Part shown: one piece after another, positions 24,434-32,506 of the stretch
Numbering within the stretch: position 1 is the stretch's first letter
Layout: each line of letters opens with the position of its first letter
Source of the DNA: Sphingomonas crocodyli
GTDB lineage: Bacteria > Pseudomonadota > Alphaproteobacteria > Sphingomonadales > Sphingomonadaceae
Direction of reading: 5' to 3'
Length of the DNA stretch: 64,000 nucleotides
NCBI RefSeq assembly: GCF_004005865.1
Contig: NZ_SACN01000001.1
Coordinates: 2,108,001-2,172,000 of the forward strand
Notes under the pieces: generated by a model
Told to the model about the DNA's origin: nothing
The model's database searches: none
Seen by the model: the letters and a program-made list of their open reading frames with translations, nothing else
Program-made: the position numbers and the translations under genes

Positions 24434-26116
24434 GTGGCCGAGGTCGAACGGAGCTGCGACGTCCTGGTCGCGGGATCGGGGGCGGCGGGCTTCGCGGCGG
24501 CGATCACGGCCCGGCTGCTCGGCCTCGACGTCGTGATGGTTGAAAAGGATGCCGTCTATGGCGGCACCAGCGCGCAGTCGGGCGGGATACCGTGGGTACC
24601 GGGCACGCGCTATGCGGATGGCGATCCGGCCGAGGACACAGTGCGGGCGCGCACCTATCTGCGCCACGAACTCGGCAATCGCTACGACGCGGCGATGATC
24701 GACGCCTATCTCGAGTCCGGGCCTGAAATGGTGGATTTCCTCGAACAGGCGGGCGCTGTCGCCTTCAAATCGCTGTCGCCCTATCCCGATTATCACAGCG
24801 AGATCGAAGGCGCGGCATTGGGCGGGCGCGGCCTGCGGCCGGTCGCCTATGACGGGCGGCGTCTCGGCAAGCATTTCGCCACGCTGCGGCCGCCGATCAG
24901 CGAACTGATGCTGTTCGGCGGGATGAGCCTGAACGGCGAGCATCTTCACCATTATTATGCGGTGACGCGCAGCCTGAAATCCTTCGCCTTCGTGACGGGA
25001 CGGGTGGCGCGTTATGCCGTGGATCGACTGTCGGGCTGGTCGCGGGGGACCGAATTGTCGAGCGGTAACGCGCTGATCGGGCGCCTCGCCGAAAAGGCGT
25101 TCGCGCTCGATATCCCCTTGCTGCTGTCGACCCCGGTGGTTGAGCTGATCGAGGAGGATGGACGGATCGCCGGCGCTGTCGTGATACGCGATAGCGTCCG
25201 GCAGACGATCCGCGCGCGGCGCGGCGTGATCTTCGCGACGGGGGGCTTCTCGCACGACCCGACGCTCCGCGCGGCCTATTTCGCGCCTGAGGCGAGCGCC
25301 AGCCTGACGTCGGCCGGCAATGAGGGCGACGCCGCGCGGATGGCGGTGGCGCGTGGAGGCGAGATCGACGACGACATGGTCCAGCCCGCAACCTGGCTGC
25401 CGATGAGCGCAGTGCTGCAACCGGGCGGCGGAACCGCTTTCTTCCCGCACCTTGCCGATCGCAACAAACCGGGCTTCATCACGGTCAACCAGCGGGCCGA
25501 GCGTTTCGTGAACGAGTCGGTTTCCTATCAGGATTTCGTGCCGCCGATGGTGGCGACGCTGGCGGGGGAGGCGCGGCGTGAAGTCTATCTGATCTGCGAT
25601 CATCGCGCGCTGCGCCGCTACGGCATCGGCCCGGTGCGGCCGCATCCTGTTTCTTTCGGCCGCTGGCTGCGCAACGGATATCTGGTCGGCGCGCCGAGTG
25701 TGGAGGGGCTGGCCATGAAGCTCGGGCTCGATCCCGAACGGCTCGCGCAGACGGTCGCGCGGTTCAACGGATATGCCGTTCATGGCGCCGATCCCGATTT
25801 CGGGCGCGGCAGCACCGCCTATCAGCGGGCGATGGGGGATATGTCGCATCGGCCCAGCCCCTCTGTCGGTCCGCTCGATCAGGCGCCCTTTTATGCGGTG
25901 CGACTGGTGCCCGGCGATATCGGCACGTCGGTAGGGCTGCGGACCACGCCCGACGCGCAGGTCATCGGACGCGAAGGGCCGATCCCCGGCCTTTATGCCG
26001 TGGGCAACGACATGGCCAATCCCACGATGGGGGTTTATCCGGGGCCGGGCGTAACCCTGGGGCCCGCGATGACGTTCGGCTATCGCGCGGCAAAAAGTCT
26101 GGCACAGCCCAGCTGA
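24434..26116 (+). CDS. FAD-dependent 3-ketosteroid-dehydrogenase-like flavoprotein
   Basis: 560 residues from a GTG at 24434 behind GGGAGGCGGAG. The FAD Rossmann motif VAGSGAAGFAAAI is at 10-22 and YGGTSAQSGGIPWVPG at about 43-58. The C-terminal FAD part carries PGLYAVGNDMANPTMG and the YPGPG block, whose Tyr and Gly correspond to active-site residues of KstD enzymes. The family (fumarate-reductase/KstD flavoproteins) introduces a double bond beside a ketone or reduces an enoate. No other ring-degrading steroid gene (hsaA, kshA and similar) is in the window, so the substrate need not be a steroid. Fifth gene of the IclR-flanking operon. Confidence 0.85.
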   Translation: MAEVERSCDVLVAGSGAAGFAAAITARLLGLDVVMVEKDAVYGGTSAQSGGIPWVPGTRYADGDPAEDTVRARTYLRHELGNRYDAAMIDAYLESGPEMVDFLEQAGAVAFKSLSPYPDYHSEIEGAALGGRGLRPVAYDGRRLGKHFATLRPPISELMLFGGMSLNGEHLHHYYAVTRSLKSFAFVTGRVARYAVDRLSGWSRGTELSSGNALIGRLAEKAFALDIPLLLSTPVVELIEEDGRIAGAVVIRDSVRQTIRARRGVIFATGGFSHDPTLRAAYFAPEASASLTSAGNEGDAARMAVARGGEIDDDMVQPATWLPMSAVLQPGGGTAFFPHLADRNKPGFITVNQRAERFVNESVSYQDFVPPMVATLAGEARREVYLICDHRALRRYGIGPVRPHPVSFGRWLRNGYLVGAPSVEGLAMKLGLDPERLAQTVARFNGYAVHGADPDFGRGSTAYQRAMGDMSHRPSPSVGPLDQAPFYAVRLVPGDIGTSVGLRTTPDAQVIGREGPIPGLYAVGNDMANPTMGVYPGPGVTLGPAMTFGYRAAKSLAQPS

Positions 26117-26129
26117 TCGGAGAGCATCT

Positions 26130-27563
26130 ATGACGGAATATCAGGCGCGACCCGGCCTCTTCATCGCCGGTAGTTGGCGTTATGGCGAGGGGCGCGATGC
26201 GGAGGACATCCTCGATCCGCGCACCGGTCGCGGCCAGGCGGCTGTTCCGCACGCGACCGACGCCGATCTGGACGAGGCGCTGGCGGCGGCGCAGCGTGGC
26301 TTCGATCTGTGGCGCAAGACCGCGCCCGAACAGCGCGCGGCGGTTCTTCAGCGCACGGCTGCGATCCTGCGCGAGCGCGCCGATCCTCTGGCCCGGCTGA
26401 TTACGCTTGAGGAGGGGAAGCCTTTCACCGAGGCGAAGGGCGAGATTGCGGGCGGCGCCGCGATCCTCGAATTTCATGCGGGTGAGGCGATGCGCATCTA
26501 TGGCCGCGTCCTGCCGCGTCCCGCCGGGCGGCGATCGATGGTACTGCACCAGCCGGTCGGTCCCGTCGCGGCCTTCTGCGCCTGGAACTTCCCGGTGCTG
26601 AATGTGGTGCGCAAATTGTCCCCGGCGATCGCATCGGGTTGCTCGATCATCATCAAGCCGAGCGAGGAGGTTGCGGGCTGCGCGAGCGAGGTGATCCGCT
26701 GCTTTGAGGAGGCGGGCGTGCCCGGCGATGTGGTGCAGTGCGTCTTCGGCGTGCCCGATGCGGTGTCGCGCAAGCTGCTCGCATCGCCGGTCACGCGCAA
26801 ACTGAGCTTCACCGGATCGGTGCCGGTCGGCAAGCATTTGATGAAGCTGGCCGCCGACACGATGATGCGCACGACGATGGAGCTGGGCGGGCACGGCCCC
26901 GTGCTGGTGTTCGACGATTGCGATCTGGAAAAGACGCTCGACACACTCGTCGCGCACAAATTTCGCAACGCAGGGCAGGTCTGCGTTTCGCCGACGCGCT
27001 TTCACGTTCAGCGCGGAATCTACGATCGTTTCGCGGCGGGCTTTGCCGAACGGACCCGGCACGTCGTGGTGGGTGACGGCCTCGACCCGGCGACACAGAT
27101 GGGGCCGCTCGCCAATCCGCGTCGGCCCGGCGCGATCGAGGCGATGGTCGCCGATGCGACGCGAGCGGGCGCGCGGCTGCTCGCTGGCGGCGGGCGAATG
27201 GAAGGAACGGGCTTCTTCTTCCAGCCGACGGTTCTTGCGGACGTGCCGCTGTCCGCGCGCGTGATGAACGAGGAACCGTTCGGCCCGCTCGCGCTACTGA
27301 CGCCGTTCGACGATTTCGACGACGCGGTGGCGGAGGCGAACCGGCTGCCCTTCGGCCTTGCCGCTTATTGCTTCACCGAAAACGGGCGGCGGCAGAATAT
27401 GCTCGCCGACGCGCTGGAATCGGGGATGATCGCGATCAACGACGTTCGCGTCAGCGCGCCCGACGCCCCGTTCGGTGGGGTTCGCGATAGCGGTCATGGT
27501 TCCGAAGACGGGCCGGAAGGGATCGCCGCGCACATGATCACCAAGGCGGTGCACATCGCGTGA
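26130..27563 (+). CDS. NAD(P)-dependent aldehyde dehydrogenase
   Basis: 477 residues. Motifs in order: FCAWNFPVLNVVRK (about 151-164), KPSEEVAG, FTGSVPVGK (about 227), the base Glu in TTMELGGHGP (about 253), the nucleophile Cys in NAGQVCVSPTR (about 287) and NEEPFGPLA near 380. The spacing resembles succinate-semialdehyde-type enzymes. It oxidises an aldehyde to the acid that the ligase at 19908 could then activate, so the operon may accept an alcohol or aldehyde precursor. Last gene of the operon. Its stop is followed at once by the AT-rich operator-like site of the next unit. Confidence 0.92.
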   Translation: MTEYQARPGLFIAGSWRYGEGRDAEDILDPRTGRGQAAVPHATDADLDEALAAAQRGFDLWRKTAPEQRAAVLQRTAAILRERADPLARLITLEEGKPFTEAKGEIAGGAAILEFHAGEAMRIYGRVLPRPAGRRSMVLHQPVGPVAAFCAWNFPVLNVVRKLSPAIASGCSIIIKPSEEVAGCASEVIRCFEEAGVPGDVVQCVFGVPDAVSRKLLASPVTRKLSFTGSVPVGKHLMKLAADTMMRTTMELGGHGPVLVFDDCDLEKTLDTLVAHKFRNAGQVCVSPTRFHVQRGIYDRFAAGFAERTRHVVVGDGLDPATQMGPLANPRRPGAIEAMVADATRAGARLLAGGGRMEGTGFFFQPTVLADVPLSARVMNEEPFGPLALLTPFDDFDDAVAEANRLPFGLAAYCFTENGRRQNMLADALESGMIAINDVRVSAPDAPFGGVRDSGHGSEDGPEGIAAHMITKAVHIA

Positions 27564-27568
27564 TTATT

Positions 27569-27588
27569 ATTTAATCGACTGAATAAAT
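27569..27588. promoter_or_regulatory. AT-rich palindrome, TetR-type site 2
   Basis: ATTTAATCGACTGAATAAAT, an imperfect dyad (outer arms ATTTA/TAAAT perfect) lying 55 bases before the kinase start at 27644. Related to sites at 15508, 32439 and 40088. Confidence 0.55.
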
Positions 27589-27643
27589 CTTGGCATCGAC
27601 CTTTCCGGCGGCTATCGCGGCAGAAAGAAACAGGGAAGGTCGG

Positions 27644-28672
27644 ATGCAGAAAGCGGCGGACAGCGACGTGCGTGAAGGCGAAACGCCCTTTGACGCGCGT
27701 GTTGCCGCCTTGGTCGATCGCATCGTTCCCGGCGCGCGCGTGACCGCGCTCAGGCGGCTGAGCGGCGGCGCGATGCAGGAAAGCTGGTCGATCGCTGTCG
27801 ATCGCGATGGCGGGCAGCAGGAGCGCCTGATCCTGCGTCGGGGCAAGACCGGCGCGCCGCGCCATATCCTCGATGCCGGATTTCCGATCGAGGCGGCGGC
27901 CATCCGCGCGGCCTATGCCGCGGGCGCCCCGGTGCCCGAAGTCCGCCATGAACTCGAAATCATCGATGGGCTGGGGGAGGGGTTCGTCAGCGATCATGTC
28001 GACGGCAACACGTTTGCCCGCGCGATCCAGCGCGACGATCGGTTCAGCGCCGCGCGCGCCGGCTTCGCCCGTCAGTGCGGGGATATCCTCGCGCGCATCC
28101 ACGGCGCACCGACCGCTGGTCTGCCGCCGATGCGAAAGGCGCAGGCGGGCGAGATGATCGATTTTCTTAGCCGTTCGATCGCGACCGATCCGGTTCCGCG
28201 TCCTGTATTTGCTTATGCATTGCGCTGGCTGCGCGCGAACCGGTCCGAGCCGCTCGAAACCCCCGCATTGGTGCACGGCGATTTCCGCCTGGGCAATCTG
28301 ATGGTCGATGATGACGGCATTCGCGCGGTGCTCGACTGGGAGCAGACCCATCTGGGCGATCCGGCGGAGGATTTCGGGTGGCTGTGCCTGCCGCCGTGGC
28401 GCTTCGGCCAGGTGGATCGCCCGGTCGGCGGGATCGGTGCGCTCGACGATCTGATCAATGCCTATCGCGCCGCAGGCGGGGTGATGGATCGCGCGCGTGT
28501 CCATTGGTGGAGCGTCGCGGGCAGCTTGCGCTGGGGCGTGCATTGCCGCGAGATGCTCGATCGTTTTCATGGCGACGATCCCAGCGTCGAGCGCGGCATG
28601 ATCGCGCGCCGCCTGTCCGAGAATGAGATCGACCTGCTGACCACGATCGCGGGAGGGCCGAACCATGCATGA
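27644..28672 (+). CDS. APH-fold acyl-CoA kinase, LvaA/ACAD10-kinase-like
   Basis: 342 residues. ATG 27644 is chosen because AGGGAAGG lies five bases upstream; a longer in-frame start at 27590 would abut the operator. The aminoglycoside-phosphotransferase fold shows LSGGAMQESW (ATP loop), the catalytic loop ALVHGDFRLGNLMV (about 208-221, Asp and Asn) and the metal Asp in VLDWEQTHLGDPAEDFGWL. In levulinate catabolism (lva operon of Pseudomonas putida) such a kinase phosphorylates 4-hydroxyacyl-CoA. Mammalian ACAD10/11 carry a similar kinase domain. Gene order kinase / small protein / acyl-CoA dehydrogenase matches lvaABC. It overlaps the next gene by eight bases. Confidence 0.85.
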   Translation: MQKAADSDVREGETPFDARVAALVDRIVPGARVTALRRLSGGAMQESWSIAVDRDGGQQERLILRRGKTGAPRHILDAGFPIEAAAIRAAYAAGAPVPEVRHELEIIDGLGEGFVSDHVDGNTFARAIQRDDRFSAARAGFARQCGDILARIHGAPTAGLPPMRKAQAGEMIDFLSRSIATDPVPRPVFAYALRWLRANRSEPLETPALVHGDFRLGNLMVDDDGIRAVLDWEQTHLGDPAEDFGWLCLPPWRFGQVDRPVGGIGALDDLINAYRAAGGVMDRARVHWWSVAGSLRWGVHCREMLDRFHGDDPSVERGMIARRLSENEIDLLTTIAGGPNHA

Positions 28673-29063
28673 TGCGCCGACACCCACCGAGTTGATCGCC
28701 GCGGTTGCGCGATTGCTGCGCGATGAGATCGTGCCCGCACTCGATGGCGTACTGTCCTTCCAGGCGCGCGTCGCCGCCAACGCGCTCGATCTCGTCGCCC
28801 GACAGATCGGCGAGGATGGCGAGATTGCCGTTGCCGAACATGGGCGGTTGGAACAGCTCATGGGCCGGCAGGGCAGTGTTGCCGAACTGAGCCGCGCGCT
28901 GGCCGATGCGATCGCCGAAGGCCGCGATCCGCCGGGTCTCGAACAGCATCTTCTGGCGACTACGCTCGCCAAACTCGCCGTCGATCAGCCCCGTTATGCC
29001 GGCATAAGCCGCGCCGGGGGCGTGTTCGGCACCCTGCCATCCCCGTCACAGGATCTGCCCTGA
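28665..29063 (+). CDS. DUF6285 protein, LvaB-like partner of the kinase
   Basis: 132 residues, helical, with PTPTELIAAVARLLRDEIVPALDG at the start (motif begins at residue 5) and SFQARVAANALDLVARQI next, the hallmark of DUF6285. Members occur nearly always between an APH-type kinase and an acyl-CoA dehydrogenase. LvaB of the levulinate pathway is a small protein in that position and is needed with LvaA for the kinase step; size and place agree here. Overlaps of eight bases with the kinase and one base with the dehydrogenase imply fixed stoichiometry. No catalytic residues can be named; a scaffold or activator role is inferred. Confidence 0.8.
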   Translation: MHDAPTPTELIAAVARLLRDEIVPALDGVLSFQARVAANALDLVARQIGEDGEIAVAEHGRLEQLMGRQGSVAELSRALADAIAEGRDPPGLEQHLLATTLAKLAVDQPRYAGISRAGGVFGTLPSPSQDLP

Positions 29064-30346
29064 TGGATTTCGCCCTGCCGCCCGAACTGGTCGCCTATCT
29101 CGCCGAACTCGATCGATTCATCGAGGCGGAGATCAAGCCGCTTCAGGACGCCGACGACAATATCCGCTTCTTCGATCACCGGCGCGAACATAGCCGCACC
29201 GATTGGGACAATGACGGCCTGCCGCGTCCCGAATGGGAGGCGCTGCTGCACGAGGCGCAGCGCCGCGCTGATCGCGCGGGCCATTTCCGCTTCGCCAATC
29301 CGGTCGAGTTCGGCGGGAAGGGCGGATCGAACCTGTGGATGGCGGTGATCCGCGAGCATCTGGCGGCCAAGGGGCTTGGCCTGCACAACGATCTGCAGAA
29401 CGAACATTCGATCGTCGGCAATCAGCCGCTGGTCGTCCTGTTTCGCGATTTCGGTACGCCCGAGCAGAAGGATGCCTTCATCCCCGGCCTGCTGAAGGAC
29501 GAACTGTTCGTCTGCTTCGGCCTGACCGAGCCGGATCACGGATCAGACGCCACCTTCATGGAAACGCGGGCCGTGCGCGAGACGCGCGACGGCGTTGCCG
29601 GTTGGCGGATCGACGGGCCGAAGATGTGGATCACCGGCATGCACAAGGCCAGCCATTGCGCGATCTTCGCGCGGAGCGGCGGTGCAGATGGCGATGCCGA
29701 TGGGATCAGTTGCTTCCTCGTGCCGGTGCCGAGCGAGGGGCTGGTGGTCGAGGAATGGCTGTGGACCTTCAACATGCCGACCGATCATCCGCGCCTGTCG
29801 CTGACCAACGTCTGGGTGCCCGAAGGCGCACTGCTGGGGCCGGAGGGCAAGGGGCTGTCGGTCGCGCAGGCCTTCGTCCATGAAAACCGGATACGGCAGG
29901 CGGCCAGCTCATTGGGGGCGGCGACCTACTGCATTCGCGAGAGCGTTGACTATGCCGTGAAGCGTCGGCCGTTCGGCAAGCCGCTGGCGGCCAATCAGGG
30001 GATCCAGTTCCCGCTGGTCGAACTTGCGACCCAGGCCGAAATGCTGCGCCAGCTGATCTACAAGACCGCCTGGGAAATGGACCAGATGCCCCATCCGGAG
30101 GTGGCGCAGAAGCTGTCCGACAAGGTGTCGATGTGCAATTATTACGCGAACCGGCTGTGTTGTGAGGCGGCCGATCGCGCAATGCAGGTGCATGGTGGCA
30201 TCGGCTATTCGCGGCACAAGCCGTTCGAACACATCTATCGCCACCACCGCCGCTATCGGATCACCGAGGGCGCGGAGGAGATTCAGATGCGCAAGGTCGC
30301 GGCTTTCCTGTTCGGCTTTGCGGGGCCGAACAAGCGGCGCGACTGA
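29063..30346 (+). CDS. Acyl-CoA dehydrogenase family protein, LvaC/ACAD10-like
   Basis: 427 residues, longer than ordinary acyl-CoA dehydrogenases through extra N-terminal helices. It has FGLTEPDHGSDATFMETR (about 152-169), the NMPTDHPRLSLTNVWVP strand, QVHGGIGYSRHKPFEHIY and a C-terminal RITEGAEEIQMRKVA, with the acidic residue next to GAEE where the catalytic Glu normally lies. In the lva route the equivalent enzyme removes phosphate from 4-phosphoacyl-CoA and yields a product that enters beta-oxidation. The same chemistry has been described for mammalian ACAD10/11. Last gene of the trio; a stem-loop follows at 30357-30384. Confidence 0.87.
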   Translation: MDFALPPELVAYLAELDRFIEAEIKPLQDADDNIRFFDHRREHSRTDWDNDGLPRPEWEALLHEAQRRADRAGHFRFANPVEFGGKGGSNLWMAVIREHLAAKGLGLHNDLQNEHSIVGNQPLVVLFRDFGTPEQKDAFIPGLLKDELFVCFGLTEPDHGSDATFMETRAVRETRDGVAGWRIDGPKMWITGMHKASHCAIFARSGGADGDADGISCFLVPVPSEGLVVEEWLWTFNMPTDHPRLSLTNVWVPEGALLGPEGKGLSVAQAFVHENRIRQAASSLGAATYCIRESVDYAVKRRPFGKPLAANQGIQFPLVELATQAEMLRQLIYKTAWEMDQMPHPEVAQKLSDKVSMCNYYANRLCCEAADRAMQVHGGIGYSRHKPFEHIYRHHRRYRITEGAEEIQMRKVAAFLFGFAGPNKRRD

Positions 30347-30356
30347 GGGGCGGGGT

Positions 30357-30384
30357 GGTCCGGGCCGCCGATGGCGTCCGGACC
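30357..30384. terminator. Stem-loop between convergent genes
   Basis: GGTCCGG (30357-30363) pairs with CCGGACC (30378-30384) around a 14-base loop that holds further GC pairing. It lies between the ends of two convergent genes (stops at 30346 and 30395). No T-run on either strand, so termination strength is uncertain. Confidence 0.4.
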
Positions 30385-30394
30385 TGCAACCCGC

Positions 30395-30727
30395 TTATTC
30401 GCCCTTGGCGAGCGTCTTGATCGGGGTCAGCAGCGCGATGCCGCTTTCGGCGCTCATCGAATCGGTCTGCGACAATTCGCCCGACTGCATCTTCGCGCCC
30501 AGCTTGCCGAAGTCGCGCATCGGATCGTCCGATTCCATTTCGTAGAGCGCGACGTACTTACCGGGAAACTGGCCCATCACCGGCACGGTCAGTTCGAAAC
30601 GCTCGGCGCGTTCGAAGCCGTCGCAGCTCAGCACGTCGCGCAGATGCTGCTCATTGTACCAGCGATTATATTCCTCGCCCTTGCCCTCGACTGGGCTGGT
30701 GACGACCATCAAAATGTAACGCGCCAA
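30395..30727 (-). CDS. EthD/DUF4286-like small protein, TTG start
   Basis: 110 residues reading MARYILMVVTSPVEGKG. The start is taken as TTG at 30727 because AGGAGG lies six bases upstream; no ATG or GTG near it has a ribosome site. The dimeric alpha-beta barrel pattern is seen in YILMVVTSP, the EEYNRWYNEQHLRDVLSC helix (typical of the EthD-like W-N-x-x-H motif) and GKYVALYEME. Proteins of this group are found with catabolic oxidoreductases, with no firm reaction. It lies 53 bases upstream of nothing on its own strand but downstream of the ligase at 30815 by 87 bases on its left side, so it may be read with that ligase. Confidence 0.8.
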   Translation of the reverse strand: MARYILMVVTSPVEGKGEEYNRWYNEQHLRDVLSCDGFERAERFELTVPVMGQFPGKYVALYEMESDDPMRDFGKLGAKMQSGELSQTDSMSAESGIALLTPIKTLAKGE

Positions 30728-30814
30728 GACGTCCTCCTCTCCATTGTCGATCCGAGATGTGTCGCGAACCGACGATGGTGACAAGCCGTCACGGCTTACG
30801 GATTATGGACAGAT

Positions 30815-32341
30815 TCACGCCGTAGCCGCCGGTTGCGGGGCGTGGGCTTCGCGCAAGGCCCGGCGCAGCAACTTGCCCGATGCGTTACGAGGCAAGGCGT
30901 CGATGAAGATGAAGGTCTTGGGCACCTTGAACGCCGCGATACGCTCGCGGCACCACATACGTAGATCGGCCTGATCCAGCGCTGCGCCATCGCGCGTGAC
31001 GATCACCGCCGCGACGCTTTCGCCCCAGCGTTCGTCGGGCAGCCCGATCACGCCGACTTCCTCGATCGCCGGATGTTCGAGCAGCATGCTTTCGACCTCG
31101 AGCGGGTAGATATTCTCGCCGCCCGAAATGATCATGTCCTTGATCCGATCGAGCACGAAGAGATAGCCGTCGGCATCGAGCAGCCCCGCATCGCCGGTGC
31201 GCAGCCATCCATCCTCGCCCATCGCCTCCGCCGTGGCATCGGGGCGGTTCCAATAGCCCGAGAAATTGGCGCAGGATCGGATCTCGACCTGGCCGAGCGT
31301 GTCGGGTGGCAGGACATTGCCTTCGGTGTCGGTGATGCGCAGTTCGACCGTCGGCATCGCCCGACCGGCAGCGTTGAGCTTGGGTGGCTGCTCGCCGCGA
31401 TGGTCGTCGGGGCCGAGCGCGATCACAGTGCCGGCGGTCTCGGTCATCCCATATTGCTGCGCGAAATTGCACCCGATCCGGGCGATCGCCTCGCGCAGCA
31501 AAGGCATCGGCATAGGGCTGGCGCCGTAGAGGATCGTGCGCAGCGAGGAGAAGTCGGTGGTCGCCGCGGCCGGCGCGTGAAGCAGGGATTGCAGCGCGGT
31601 CGGCACGATGAACATCTTCGTGAAGCCGCCGCGATCGAGCAGAGCGAGGATTTCGTCGGCGTCGAACTCACGCATCAGATGGTTGGTCGCGCCGGTTTCC
31701 AGCCCCATCAGCAGCCAGCCGATGCCCCCGATGTGGAACAGCGGCATCGCCACCAACCCGACATCTTCGGGCACCCATGTCCACCAGTCGAGATGGCGCC
31801 AGATATCCTTGCCGCCCAGCAGCGCGCGATGGCTGATCAGCGCGCCTTTGGGAAAGCCGGTCGTGCCCGATGTGTAGAGCTGGATCGCGATATGTTCGGG
31901 ATCGATCTCAGTGGGAGAGGCGATCGGCGGGCGATCACGCCACGCGCGATAATCTTCGCCGTCGATCGCGATCGTGCGGGGCAGCGGTTCGTTGAGCCGG
32001 GCATGCTGTTCGGCATCGACGAACAGGATTTTCGCGGCGCTATCGGTGATGATGAAGGCGATCTCGCGCGGGCTGAGCCGCCAGTTGATCGGCACCAGCA
32101 CCGCGCCGACCATGCACGCCCCCGCCCAGATTTCGAGGAAAGCGGGATGGTTCTTCGCGAGGATGGCGATCCGGTCGTCCTTGCCGATCCCGGCATCCGC
32201 CAGCGCGGCGGCGACGCCTTCGGCGCGGGCGGCGAGCGTTACGAAGTCGATCGAGGTGCCTTCGTAACGGATGGCATCGATCGTCGGCCGTTCGATCGCG
32301 TGTCGGCGGATCATCCTGCCGATCGTGTCGTTGGCCGGCAT
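30815..32341 (-). CDS. AMP-forming acyl-CoA ligase
   Basis: 508 residues from the ATG at 32341 behind AAGGGAGAG; a longer in-frame ATG lacks a ribosome site. QLYTSGTTGFPKGALISH (about 155-172) is the ATP loop, QQYGMTETAGT (about 298) the adenylate motif, LRTGDAGLLDADGYLFVLD (about 384) the hinge region and LPRNASGKLLRR the catalytic lysine loop. It belongs to the FadD/CaiC/4-coumarate-ligase-like class that takes medium or branched acids. It is divergent from the enoyl-CoA hydratase operon, and the shared 165-base gap contains an AT-rich TetR-type palindrome at 32439. Likely activates the acid for the TetR-controlled module. Confidence 0.92.
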   Translation of the reverse strand: MPANDTIGRMIRRHAIERPTIDAIRYEGTSIDFVTLAARAEGVAAALADAGIGKDDRIAILAKNHPAFLEIWAGACMVGAVLVPINWRLSPREIAFIITDSAAKILFVDAEQHARLNEPLPRTIAIDGEDYRAWRDRPPIASPTEIDPEHIAIQLYTSGTTGFPKGALISHRALLGGKDIWRHLDWWTWVPEDVGLVAMPLFHIGGIGWLLMGLETGATNHLMREFDADEILALLDRGGFTKMFIVPTALQSLLHAPAAATTDFSSLRTILYGASPMPMPLLREAIARIGCNFAQQYGMTETAGTVIALGPDDHRGEQPPKLNAAGRAMPTVELRITDTEGNVLPPDTLGQVEIRSCANFSGYWNRPDATAEAMGEDGWLRTGDAGLLDADGYLFVLDRIKDMIISGGENIYPLEVESMLLEHPAIEEVGVIGLPDERWGESVAAVIVTRDGAALDQADLRMWCRERIAAFKVPKTFIFIDALPRNASGKLLRRALREAHAPQPAATA

Positions 32342-32438
32342 CTCGCGCTCTCCCTTATGGCCGTGCCTGAGGCACTTTAATCGTGAACTTAACAATGCGT
32401 CGCCCGATAGTCCATTGTCGGACGTGGGTTGCGGGATA

Positions 32439-32458
32439 AAATTAATCGATCAATTGAC
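32439..32458. promoter_or_regulatory. AT-rich palindrome, TetR-type site 3
   Basis: AAATTAATCGATCAATTGAC; AATTAATCGATCAATT within it is a near-perfect palindrome centred on ATCGAT. It sits in the divergent gap between the ligase (start 32341) and the hydratase (start 32507), able to control both. Confidence 0.55.
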
Positions 32459-32506
32459 ATGTTGGAAAGCCGTCCGCTAACCGGGCATGGAAAGCGGGGA
32501 TCGACG

